From Atriophallophorus winterbourni (lineage: Eukaryota > Platyhelminthes > Trematoda > Plagiorchiida > Microphallidae): a stretch of 64,000 nucleotides of DNA. A model generated the notes under the pieces. It was not told the DNA's origin. It did not search any database and saw only the letters and a program-made list of their open reading frames with translations. The DNA is taken from positions 113,597 to 177,596 of the forward strand of contig JACCGJ010004930.1 of the NCBI GenBank assembly GCA_013407085.1, read 5' to 3'. The first letter of the stretch is position 1, and each line of letters opens with the position of its first letter. Position numbers and translations under genes: made by a program. This document shows, in pieces, positions 43,601 to 58,000 of this stretch.

Positions 43601-46600
43601 TCAATATATTTGAATTCGGGTTACTCTGTCCCGACCCGATGAATGTAAAGAGCCCGAAATCATTCCTGTTTTTTTGTGTTTGATAGAAATTGAAGCTATT
43701 ATTGATTTTGAAATCATATATAATTCATATTCATTTCCTCAAATTGAAATCAGTCGTTGTTTTCGAATTGCTCATCTTAAGCAATTATATTTTGCAAGCT
43801 AATATTCCATTTTTTTCTAAACAATGTGTCAGCCATGAACGAGAGTTGTTCCGAGGTCAAGGCTGATTCATAAAACTATATATATATATATATATATATT
43901 GCTTTTAATGTGCACAAAGCGTTGATAAAAACCGGAGAAATTTTGTTACGGTAGCCCTGATACACACACATTATTGGTTTCAAGCTGGTTGCTCTGGAAA
44001 CGTTTTGTGATGAAGATTGGTCTGAATGAATGTTCATAAATTAAAAACATTTGTTGATGTTAAAAGTGAGATTTTAAGTTCTCGCAAATAATCATGGTGC
44101 TTATACTTTACACCTTCAATATCAAACTGATGTGTGGGAAATTCAATAAAGCATTAAATAACTCTTAGGGACAAAGTACTATGCCCGAACTAACTAATTT
44201 CGAATGTTTTTGGTCAAATCAATCTGCGCATGCTAAGCCTAACATTCGTGTTTGTTTCTCCACTGCTTCATGATTATTAGGACGTGCTGGAACTGCCTAA
44301 ACTTGCGCATTGTTAGATGATTGAATATTTATTAGGAAGTTTTTTCGTTTTGTTTCCCAGTGATAAAAGCGAAGTGTGTGATTGAACAGCACATGAGTGT
44401 CGGCTCATTGAATTGAACAGGTTGGTCGTATCGACCTTATCTGAAATTGGCTTTCGACAAGAAATAATTTATGTTTTCTGCAATGTGTCAAACGCATGTG
44501 GATTCTGATCCTTCTGTCTGTTTCTGATAAGCGCAAACGTTACGAACCGGGTCATTGATTATGAGTGGTGCAAAGCACTCAAATTAGTATTGTTTGGGAT
44601 TCCGATTAGATTTGATTATTTCACTGAATTTTTGTGTGGATTCTGAATTCGTGTGAACAGAAGCCACTATTGACATGATTTGTTATTTTATTTCAAGCTA
44701 AAAAATTTACAACTTTTGGAGTCTTGAATCTATATATTTCATATTTTCCTCTCGTCCAAAGTTGAAATGATATTGGAAATAGATAATTCTCCAAAGATTG
44801 AAGAAGCTCAACTCTTGGGTACACTGGAAACAGTTCTTTCGGAACTATCATGTGACGTAAGTTTGACGGTATTTAATAATTACTAAGAAGTACTCTGTAT
44901 TAACACAAGATCTATTCATTATATATATATGTGTGTGTGTGTGTCTACACGATATAGATAATGCCGCGCCCCCAACAAATAATCAACTGCAAACTGATTG
45001 GATTCATGAACTTGATGGATGATGACAAATATTTGTTAAGAATCAGATTAACCACGAACCATGTACCATCCGATGAGGAACCCATGAAGCTACGAATGGA
45101 AATTAAGAGCATATATCGTCAAAATAACTACAATGTGATCACAATTACATCCAGTTTGTTGGAATTCAATCAACGTGAGTTGTTTCTTCTTTTGATGTCG
45201 TTCAGGAATATCGAGACTATAGGTTCGATAAGTCATTCGAATTGAACAACATGTATTAATGATTATTTGTCTGGATAATTAAAACCGGTGAGCATGATGG
45301 AACACGATTCATGTGGCATAACATTTATTTGCTCCATTCAAATTTTCATGAGGATGCTGCGAATAACCTTATAAACAACTGAAAATGCCTCACTCGCTTA
45401 CATTCGGTGGCTTTTTGTAAACAAATGAGCATGGACGGAACTGTTCTCCTTAGATAAACACACATTCACTCAATTAACTTCAGTCCCCCTCAGGTATTCT
45501 GTATGACATCACTCAAATTGCTTATTTTAATGGTGTATGGATACACAGATTCTACATTTGTTCTACTTACGTTAGTTTCGCGCAGACACATGGGTCTTTG
45601 TTTTGCCATAATAAATTCTATGCTTCAGTTTCATGATTCAATTCATTTTGAGTCAGAATGTCCAATCATGCGATGTATTATTCCTACCTGGAATTAGGTA
45701 GATTTTCATACTAATATGCAAAGCTACAGGCTAGAATGTTTTGATATTGTGTCATAGAAATTCAAGAATGTTGACGTTCTAAAAAAACAACCGAACTTAA
45801 TAATAACCATATAATGGTAACATTTTCAATGGCCATGTATGAACAATATGAGCAGTTACGTTGAACAGTGTATACGTATTTTGCAAACAAAGTATTCGAT
45901 GTAAAGTCGTCTAATGTAGGTTTAAAGTCTGTCAAGCTAGTGCAGTGAGCAACAATATATGCCAAACCGTTCAAAGTAAAATATTTCAGGCGCGAATCGG
46001 TTCGTACCAGTTTATATTCTTGGTCCGCTAATTGCTTTTACGAATTCGCTTATTCCCTTTCGGGGCATAGAAATGGTTTTCAAATTGAAATAAAGTCTAT
46101 TCTGATTCATCGATTGGGAATGGGGAACACATTCAAAGGAGCTATCCACTTTTTATAAGGATTGATTCGCATGCTCTTTTGCAGTGATGACTATTGTGCA
46201 TACGTTCTACATCATATTTGAATCACGTACACCATGAATGCACAGCTAGGTTCATGACTGGTCTCGATATTTGCAATCATAATCCTTCAAAATATCTTGA
46301 AAGAAATTTTTAAAATATTTCCCAAATACCCGTTCGAGTATATTAGGCACCCGTGTTGACATTAACATGACAGTAATCAAATATTTATCTTTGCATTAAT
46401 TCTCAATGAGATGTGAACCAATAAATCATTTGCGACATTTCTTTGGAATTTACATCAGCCTGCATTTGTAGAAGTAAAATGGGAGTTTGTTCTTCATCAA
46501 TCAATAGTGAACAGTGATATAGTGATGGGAAGCAGTCTTCTGAGTTATTGATGCAACGCCATATCATTTATTCGTACGTAAATAATGAAATTTTACATCA

Positions 46601-49600
46601 AAAAATTTCCGGTACTTCATTGACATCAACCAGAGAGAGAATCGTAGCAAGGATTATACATCGAGGAAGTTGGCTGGTTGCTGCAACTGGTTTTATTAAA
46701 GCACGTGACCAAGTCTGTAAATAGTGGGTTTTTTTGAACAACGTTTTACACAATTCAACAATCTTCATCGAGAATGTGCCTTACAAGCATCAGCAATATT
46801 AATCTTTGGTTTGCAATATCAAATGCTTTGATGCAATTAATGTAACGAAAGATTATTGCTCGCCGTTTATCTATCGATTTTGCCAATCATCTAAAAGCAT
46901 TCACAAATTATATAAATAGGAATAAATCCGTCTAAATCCGTACAGTTTCCTCGAAAGCAATTGCACATGCTTAAGATGTTTTATTAGAGAGTCAACAATG
47001 AGGCGCTCAATTAAATTGAAAATAACAGGTAACAGAATAACTGGTTGGTAATTAGAAAGATACGAGTTATTTTTTTCTCGTTCCCAATCAGGAGTAATCA
47101 AACATATGCGAAAGTGTTTGCTTGTACATTTGCGTGAGTGTTTGGTAAAGAACATTCGCACATTGCTTCAATATTAGATTTGTTAGTCCATCTGGCCCAG
47201 GACATTTGCCGGTTTTATGATTGAAGGATGCATTCAATGTCCATTCATGTCTTGATTGCATGGACCATGTTTCACTGCCGTACAGTGAGGTATATATTTC
47301 ACACGCGGAACCTCATTAACAGATTGCTCAAATGAAATTCTTTCTTTATGTTTACAATGCATGATATGCAACCGAAGAATTATATTTCAGATGGTGAGGA
47401 AGTTGGTGACATAGCCTGCAACAATTTTATTTAGCGAAGTTTATTTTGAAATTTAAATACATTATTTTATGAGTTTAAAATTATCAATTTTTATCGTTCC
47501 GCAGAATATAAAGGAACATGGGATAATCCACAATTGAGTACGTGCAATGCGAAGCGATTTCCTTTAAAAAAATAAATAAAGTAGGATAAACTAATTTTCA
47601 TTGTCACATGAATCATATTGACCTTATATATATTGCTAAATATTCGGTTGTTATGACTTTTAAAATCATCGCTAGCAACATTTCCAGGACGTATCATCGT
47701 ATACCATCATGCAGCGATGTAAAATGCCGTTCATGACTGGTTTCGGTGGCTGTGAATAAATATTTCTTTCATCGATATATGAATTTCTCACAAAGTGACT
47801 AAGTTTTTGATTGGTCGTTGCGATATTCCGCATAATGATATATTTTGACATCTAGAAATTGTAATTACGAAAACAATATTTTTATTAATGTATCGAAAAA
47901 GTGACACGTTGTTGTACTATCTTGCTCCAACAATCTATTTTCAAACATTCATTGTCGGATTCACTTCATACTGGGCTTTTTATATATCTAAGATCGCCTA
48001 ACTCATCCATGCATGATAATATTTGAAGGGAATATACACCTAAGCTTTTGTAAACGAAAATCTTTCGCGAGCCATACATTTGATATACTCTATTAGTTTA
48101 AAAATTTTATTCGCAACATATTTCCGTGTTGTTGGCAAACGCTCAACTAACATCAATATATCTTGACGAAAACGATACATCTATTGAACGCGCATATGAA
48201 ATATCGACTTATAAAGCACCATAGTACATAAATTCCTGTTGGGTTTTGTATCTTCGTTGACGCTAGTAGGCATTATCTTTACAAATAGGGTAAGTAAAAC
48301 GAAAAGGTTGCAAGCGGTAGACGAATAATGTTGGTGGACTGAGTGATATTCATTCCAGTTACTTATTCTGGCCGGAGTAATTGTATATGTTGTAGGAGAA
48401 ATGTTACCAAAATCTGCTCTACCAGATTGCTTCGAATTCCATTTTCATAGCGACTACTAATCAATCCTTTCAAAACATTTTAAAATGAAAAGAACAAAAA
48501 CTAAGTTTTGAGTTGACTTGAATCCGTAATACCCAGATTTCTCATGAAATACAGTGTTATTTTGGAGGATAGCGTGACAAAAGGTCATGAAAGGGAAGGA
48601 TTCACATTGTTTTTTAACATTGTTTTTAACAAACCGTCACCGAAATATAGGTTTAATGTCCAGAGCAACATTATCTGATATTCAAAAATATATATTTAAT
48701 TTTTGCAACTTCCTCAAATACTCGAAAAACCTGCCACTCTTTTTCTCATAGTTTCATAGAAAGTATATGTGCTAATTCATTTTCCAAATTATCCAGCATT
48801 CGCGATGCTATCCCATACATGTACGGAGGGGAAACCTACCAATATTACGATGGACAACAAAATGAAAAGGGGAATTATGAATGATGTAAGTTATTACATT
48901 TTATTCATTCGGTGAAATGATATAACCGCCATCATCAAACAGTGTTAAATATACCGTTTACAGGGTCACGCAAATTCTTGTTTGGACGTTGCATTCAAGT
49001 TACTTAAAGGATATCAGCTTCAATTTAACTAGATATATTCGTGAAAGTTTAAATGATGATTAATAATACAAGATGCTCAATACCGATTAATGAGAGACCA
49101 TTTGAGAAGCTTATAAGGTAGATAATTTAACATGTTTTGATTCAAACATTGATATAGTAAATAATCATTTGTTTGATTGCTTATTAATCTGAATCATTTC
49201 ACAGGTGTACGTTCAACAATATTGTGATACTTGTATTAATAATGTTTCTGCACACACACAAATAATGATCTTCATTAATATGAATATGAATTCATAGCGG
49301 TTAACGGTAAACAAATGCATTGTTTGATACGCAGCCGTTTTACTAGATGGTTGTACCGTTCCTGTGTTGTTGCCCAGCGGTTCGGCTGGATGGCGATGCA
49401 GCTCAGGGGTTAGATATTGGGGACAAAATATGAAGAGATCAGAAACCAGCGCGTCGTATAATTTGATAAACAAAAGAAGTAACAATAAGTATTTAGGCAA
49501 ACATTACCATTTACGTTCAAAATAGGCAAGAATTTGAGTTTTGTATACGTTTGTTCGTGGTGTGCGAGATATAATCTAACGATGATATTTACACAAACGA

Positions 49601-51972
49601 CACATTTTATATGAAATTAATTCCGGTTACAATATGCGGATTTCAATAGCATTCTCGAATTTATATTCAATCGAATGCACTGAGTGCTAACCTCTTGCGG
49701 GAGATTAAAGTCGCCAATGATCAGCAATTGCGTAGTCCGGCATCTTATGGTGTGTTGCAAGGATTCGATTTGCTTATCATTGAATGAGCTTTCGGATGAT
49801 GTCGAGCGGTAAATGATGCTGATCGTATATTCATCTTCATTGACTAGTTTTACTAAACACCACATCGTATAAGGAAAGCTAAGTTTAGAATGAACGATTA
49901 GCTTACACTGCGCTAAACGTATGTTAAAACCAATCGCTATACTGTCCAAGTTATATACCGTTATATAAATGTTGTCAAATTTACATACACACGGATCTGT
50001 GTTTTGAACGTGTAACGAAATGTGTAAACACGGTAGGACTTGAACAAGGACCGTCCAAATATTAGAGCTAATTTCTGCTTAACGTGTTCCGAACTCGTGA
50101 ACCTCGGTCTGTAGTTTATATATTAAACTCTTAAGATTAGATCAGCAACTTACATCATCTAATTAAATGAGTTGAATGTAATGTGGTTCCCAAGAAATCT
50201 TGAACGTTTTATGTTATCATCACTTTATTTCACTGCATGATGCTAACCAAATTTAAAACTTATTTTCATGAAAATGAAAGTTGGGTGCATTCGAATAGGT
50301 TAGATCAGAATAACGTTTCATTTTGGCAAAACAAGTTATGTCTGACCAAGTGTGGTAGTCGGTAAGGGAAACTTAATGAATTAGCGCTCTGTACGTTACA
50401 GTAATTTGGTTGTTAATCTGTTCGTCGATGTAGACATTGGATGTACATCACATTTGTATAAAGTTTCATGTTCTACATTTTTTGAATGAATAGGCCGTAA
50501 GATTTCGGGGTGCAATTTATCCCGCTGTGCTTGCAACGATGGTTAGTACTAGTTTGTGGGGCGCCAGTTCCATGCCGACGGCGTGATCTGTATTCGGTTG
50601 CCAACACCTATGTCTGCTACACATTAGCTTGCAAACGACGCTTAACACAATGCATCCAATTTGAGCGATTAACCAAACTAACAGGTAAATTAAAAACAGC
50701 TTTTATGTCTTTTTCGCAAACGTTTTTGCACCGCAAGTACGTTCCGTTCAATGGTTGACTTCATAATTACAACTCACAAAACATTTGATCTATCGAAAAT
50801 ATATCATTGCCCATTCTTTATATATGACCTAGCCACTGCACGCGGCGTGCCGTAATAAGGTAAACATGCTCCGTACACCTGTATTTGAAAACATTTCAGC
50901 ATTAACCAAGATATGTTTAAGATATGATGGGTTCTTCGTAGACGGAAAGCATATAACTCAAGTTCGTGTCTTGCGCGAGTGGTCCAGGTTTCACTGTCTT
51001 ACTGTATAGCATTTAGTATTCACGCGCTATATACCATCATCTTTGTGTTTACAGTCAACTTGCGGTTACCCAAAACACGAGAGTTTAATCGGGACAAAAT
51101 GACCGCTGCTCTGTGAATTCTCTCATAAATCTCCGTGCCCAGCGAGAGGTTATCCGCAATGGTTGAAACAATATAAATAAAATGATGTAATGGTTTAAGC
51201 GTACATCACAACGTAAAACTATTATCTAAATCAAATTCTAGGTGTCTCGAGTCACAGAGACGCATGCGATATAATTTTGCCTATTCGCACATACTAGCTT
51301 GATTTGAGTCACGCATAAAATCTTCAAACGTGTCTAAGTTTAAGTGGCATGAGTGATGTAAATAAATATAAACGCTTTCAGTTAAAATACCTTTTGGACC
51401 GTTGGAGTAAAACGAGCAATACTGTAATGATCTGTGCATCGTCTAACTCGATCATCAAATTATGTTCAAAGTTCAATTTCATGGCAATAACTAATCGCTC
51501 CTATACACTTTCCATGACACTTCAAAAACGTCGTTCGTTGAAAGTTTATTTATGTTTTGAAGGTGGTGAAAGACATTAAGTTATACAAAAGGTGGAGTTT
51601 TGTTTTGAACCAAGAACAAAAAATCGTGTCTGGTGCAATTGCGTCCGAATGGTTCGTGAATGCATGGAATGTGACAAAAAGCAAAGCCTTTCTTTTTTCC
51701 GGCTATCCGGAACGATGGCATCAAACCGCAATTTGGTTACGCAAAAACGATTTTCCCGTCGGTTCGGAATGTGTGCGAAATTTCGAGTATAAGATGGAAA
51801 AAGACTACGGTGGGTACATTTTTTCCATTTCCAAAGTTGTGTGACTATAAATCTAAGAACAATAAGGCTCTCATACTCGAACATAATATTTCAATATATT
51901 TTGCTTTTTCTACGAGTAACCCGTTACTTCTGAACATTATTGTCTATATGAAGCTCACTGTAAGACGGAATC

Positions 51973-52017
<45 letters not shown>

Positions 52018-55000
52018 TATAATTATTGTGAAATATCGAGTTATAATGAGATGCATGAATCAAGTGTACTATTAGGTATAGCGAATATTGTGTTTGTAAA
52101 AATCTGGAATGACGTCTGAAATTCTGCGACTACGTACAAAGTGGGAACGGTTAAATAGGATAGCTACTCTGAGGAAAGAACTTCACACATGGCAATTTAT
52201 CTAATTTCAACATTAGTATTGAGCATTAGCACCGCAAATGCAATAACCTATTGTAACTAATATTTCAATGTATTGTGTTTTGTTTTCTCGTAAGTCCTAG
52301 CATACATCATATTCACAATATTTTAAAACAACACTGATTTTTGTACATTTATCCCTTAGAGATCGTTAAATAATTCAAACTTCTCTTTAATCTAGAAAAT
52401 GCTCAGTTTTACGGTAAGTTTCCCGGATATCAAATCTTATGTTCGCTATATTATTGTTGCGAGGTTTTGCCAAATGGTTTTAAAATCAATCAAACCTAAC
52501 ACATGAAACTGAGACAAACGTTTTTGCGGTTATCACTTAACGTGCTACACTACATACATGAAACAAATCGAAAGCAAAGTTTCCAACCGATAAATTCCGA
52601 GTGATTATTTTTGAACTGAATGCATAATAAATGAATACTAACCCAAAAATTCATAGGAACACATGTTACTATTTATCAAACCAGATTATTGTTCCATATA
52701 TTTATTTCGACAATTTCTGGTGAAATCTTCAAACTTTTGAGTGTTGAGCACTACTCACAATCGGATATTAGGAAACCTTAGTAAACCTTCTCACAACCGA
52801 CTTCCTTTTTAAGACTGGGGTCTCAACACTGAGACCTGATGTCAAAGCCTTATTCCTCAACGGTCGAGAAGGAAACGTGATCAAATAAATAATTGATACG
52901 ATCCAGCTTTCTATCAATGTCCGTGGGTTAGTTTGCTTCAAGACACAAATTTATTCATCTAATCCACGAGTAACGCTATCGCGAGCTTTTAAAGCAAGCA
53001 AGTGAAATGTGTTGAATAATGTCGATGAACCTACTAATTATACACCCTAACCCGGGTTAACCTCATCTTCTGGCTTACAGCTGTTTAAAATTAAAAAAAG
53101 ATTTTCGCCAGAAACGTCGTGTAACCACCTTTTGAAAAAGAGTGTAAATTTTAGAGGCTTTATGGTCGCGTGTACATCATCGATATGATTATCTTGGAGA
53201 ATAAGCCAGTGCGCTTCGCGACATAATTGTTTATCGTAACTTAAATATATTTTTGATAGAAAAACAAGTGAATCACATTCGATGCGATAAAACGGACAGA
53301 AAAAAACGCTTCGTTAATTTTATTTTTATAGTCTTTAAACAAATGTGAGTATGGTTATGGAGATAAAAAGCGCATCGGTCATACGGCAAATTTCAGGGCG
53401 TTACCAATTGATTCATATATATAACCCGCAGCCACAATTTTCGAGTCAAACCAACGCTGATTGCGAAGTGCCGCGCTTATGACACCTTCAAACCAAACCG
53501 ACATTCTCAATCTTCTTTGCAGTTTTTATTGTCGCTATCCCTGGTTAGTGAGCGTGAAATGCGGATAGAACGTTAATATTTATTGCGACGAAAGCAACCG
53601 GGATTTTATAAGATTTTTGTTAAACATTCTTATCAAAATGGCTAAAACGGTTCTCCTATTTTTGGATAGATAAGATGTTACGCGAACAGTGAAGTGAGGT
53701 CATGATACCGCAGAATAACATCGGTACAGGAGCACGCTTCTCGCCAACAGCAAGCCCGATTCTAGTCAGGAAATGTGTGTGCACTTTGTTAGGCGTCTAT
53801 TGCTGGAGCACCAGCACTTGAATTGGCGGTAAAAGCATAATGCACTTCCCTGTATTTTCGAGCACCCTTCGATTCAGTTGTTATTTTTGCCATATGTAAA
53901 GTGATCAATTCGCGATGAAATTCCGCGGAACTACATTGCTACGCTGTTGTCATTCATTATAAAACGTTGGTTTGCAGCATAATAATTACCAGAATTTGCA
54001 ATAAATGATCTTGTTTGTATCTCTTATTTTATATATCGGGAACGTTTGGCTGTTGTTGGTTATGCGATTAATAACGAAATCACGACTTGACTTGCTAAGG
54101 CCATGGTGGCATTTTCGTGATTTAAGCAACTCTGTAAGAGAAGGTATTTTGGCTTGATATTAAACAGAAAATTCTTTGTAACTGTGGCGTAGACTTAATT
54201 GCTTTACGAAATTGGAGGTTGAACAGTTCGCGTAAAAGTAGTTAGGAGGCCGGTGGTCTGTGATCAACGTTGTTTGCGAAGAATTACTAAGCATCATCGA
54301 AAAACCAAGTTTGCATAAATGAAGTCATGCGCCGCGTTTTCCTAAACAACGACATTTCCTTTCAAACAGTCTTTACCTGACTTCGTGTCAGCTAGTTGGA
54401 ACACAGTCTGCTCATGAAACCTGAACGGTTACCACGCCGAGCGTTCTATAGTTCAGCCGATAAAATTGCTGCTGGTGGTCAGCCGCTAATTCGGAGCAGT
54501 GACATGTAACGGTTTACTTGCTGTCTAATTAAGGTTTTACGGGCGTGCTTGCCTAGGTTGGATACAACATAATGAACAATTGTTCAGCTGGACACTTTTT
54601 GAAGGAGAGCTTTGTAACAGTATCAATCGATATGATTGCTTGAATTCTTCGTCACCGGACTTTGATTTTTACGCTGAATATTAACAAAGATGAAGAACAA
54701 ACAAATAAATTTACCATTAACGTGAATATGCGAAATTTTGCATTGTTATTTACTGTTCTCCTTTCGTGAATTTTTCATTTCAATTATGCGAAGCGATAGC
54801 ATAGAATTAAAAAGGATTTTCTGGAGGTGTTATCAAGGTGGACGGGTTGTCTTAAGAGGCAATCAGATGATCTCCATGTTGAGCTGTTTCCGCGTATTTA
54901 ATTCTAAACATTATTTGTCATCGTCATTTCCGTGAATGCAAGAGGTTGATGAAAACCATAACTGTTCATAGTTTAGATTCACTGAACAACAACATATTTG

Positions 55001-58000
55001 TCTGCAAAACCTCTTCCTCCACCGGAAGCTAAAATTGTTTTGCTTATTCGGGAATTATTAATTTAAGATACACTTTAGTTCGTTACCTGAAATGATATAT
55101 AATTAAACAACCGATGTTGATCACTGATATAAAGATTTCATCGTCAACTTTCTTAGTTCATTCTCAAATTTCATTAGCATACAAGCATGGTTAACCTGAC
55201 AGTATTTTGGTCAGGATCATGCTTGTGTGAATCTATACACGTCACGTTTTCTCAAATTTGTAGTAGTATAATTTCTGAAAATTCGTTGACAGTAATAAAT
55301 GTATATTCTCCTTCTTCATCATCATCATATTCTTCTCATATGCTTATCATTTTGATTCATCAACATTTTATTGGGGACCGATAAAACATATTGTACATGT
55401 TCTTGTTAACCAATACTTTTATACGAAATCTGTCACGAAGTCATAGATAAAAATTGTATTGCATCCAATGGGATCACTATGGAGATTTTAAAATTCAAGT
55501 TATGAATGCCTAAAATATTAGTGTAAGATTGCTGATTAATGTTTGTCGAAAACAAAACAAATTATGTAGGTTAAGTAATTTGTAGACGGATACTATATCA
55601 TTTAAAAGTTGGCTTCTAATAAACTGTTAGTTCCATCTATTTCGTGAACTTAGATTAAACATTTCAGTGTGAAATCGCAAAGGATGTTGTCTGTTGATAT
55701 TGAAATTTGGTGATACTCATTGGAAATTAGTAAACATTTCTGAACTGGGTTGTTATGAAAAACGTTTCACCATTTTCTTCATTGAAAGAAATTATACATA
55801 ATTCCTTATTGTATTCTGAATATTTTTCTCTCTCAGTGATTCACTTGCAGTTAACAACTAACTACCCGAAAGATGTTGTTTGTATTGATGTAAGTGTACA
55901 TAAGTTGAGATTTTTTGTCTAAATCTGATTATGTGACGAGAGTAACCACTGTCAACTGTTAAACTGTCAAACTAAACATCGCTAAACTCGTCGATTTTGA
56001 AAAGTCAGAGGATTAAGAAATTCCAGGTTGACCAATTTTATTGATAAGTTATTGTGATTAGAATATTTATGTCACACACATGCTCACAACATTAGCACCA
56101 TTTAATTTCTGTAACCTTAGTAAGGATCGTAAGATTCTAAACACTCATATAATGTCAGTTCATAGTATACATATGTAGACGATGCAGAGTTTACGCTAAA
56201 TTTATAAACGTAAATTGAAGTGTGTACCGATATGTTCTGTAAGAATCGATCACCTGGTTTAAATCGATTTGTGCCTTAAATTCGTGCACCTGAGATGTGA
56301 TTTTACATCGATGGACTATTCTAAGCCCTCGAAATCTTTCCGAAAATGTTGAATATTGAAATGAACTATCCTGCAGTCGAATATAATCTTATCATAAATA
56401 ATCAAACTGTTTTAACTTGAACACAAAATTAGCGCACTGAATGGCCGAATTTACAGACTAGTGCTGAAAAAATGTGGAAAGAAATATAGGTTTGTTTTGA
56501 CTTTGGTCAATGTTGAAAGATATGAATGAAACAGAAAAATATTAAGCAAACCTTATCGCATCAACAGAAAGAAACAGCCAAATTAAATGCTCTTGAATTT
56601 TTTTTCTAATTTATTTGCCTAAACATTTATTTCATAGCTTTTCTACGGTGTCCTGGATTTACGTTACTTTTACGTAGCAAAAACAGACTTAGTTAATTTA
56701 GAACCAATTAATCAATTAGAAGATATAAATGCTCGGTAATCCACTCAGATGAATGGCTCGACTTCTCGCCAGCAAATAGCTAGTCCAATATTGCCAACGA
56801 CAAACACTAAAAAAGCTATATTAATAAACAAGTTTGAACACATCCGGAAAGAAGTGAACGATCTTGGATAGATTCTATAATTCATCTCAAAATGATGTGA
56901 CGAGTTCAAATGCACACATTGCATTTATATTTAGAATTCAGTGGCTGAATCAATATACGCTCAATCGAAGAAAATAGTGTTGTCCCTTTTTAAACGATCT
57001 GCACGGGGTAAATGTTTAAGTCTGATTGTATTAAATAAACTTGTTTTTAGCTGGTCATATCCTTTGTGTATATCACATATTAAACCGGCAATGAACATAA
57101 ACAAGCAAGATTTATTTAAACAAATTGATTCACGATCGGCCTAGTGTATAAAAATGAGAAGAACAACCTGATTGTTCGATATCGGCAATTAATCTGTTAA
57201 CTCTTTTTTATAATGTATATCATCGACATTTTTGAAACATTGAACGTAATTTATCCATCATTAAATAAAGATTTTTCAGGAAAACTATGAAAGTATCTGC
57301 TGGGTATACAGCTAAAAAAAGCTTAAATTGGAATTAACTGAAATGTAATCTAATTTTGCGTTATTTACGGTTTTCATCCTTCAACTAAAATAAACATTTA
57401 AAAAAACGAATTTGGGAAGGCGTAACACGCGTGAATAACTTTTATCGTGTGCAAACAAAAATGAGTCTTTATCATTGGTTGCGATCACACGTTAACTTGG
57501 ATCGATGAGGGTACATGTTTTGTTTAGACGAACCGGTCTTGCTTTCGTTGTTTCGATTAAGTGCCCTGACTTAATGAATTCTAGGGTGTTTGAAGAAAAA
57601 GCATGCAAATAAGCACTTTTTCAAAATCACGTATGTAGGCCGAATCTACACACGTGTGATGTTATTTGGTTGAAAACTTTGGTAATAACAACGATACCAA
57701 ACATTCGAGCTCAACTAGTTAACCAATTTTCTATTGTTTCCAGCTCTTGCGGATCCTAAAACTACTGCCCCTAACTAATCAATACAAAAAGCTTAAAACC
57801 GTCGTGGTGTGTATGTGATGAAAGTGAATGCAAGTAAGCTTTTTGTTATTAGGCATGGGTGTAAATCCAGGCGACATAAGCGTGGGCTCATGCGATGGAG
57901 CAAATGGACCGTTCCCCACTAATACACCTGTGGTATACACGCAAAACGTCTTAATTATAGATAATTTGTTCATTGGGTTTAATCAAACTAATTGACCAAA

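Noticed and set aside
53390..53470. X-type exon candidate (phase 1-0) near 53400
   Set aside because: Acceptor and frame are acceptable, but the donor (gtgccg) is poor and no paralogue exists.
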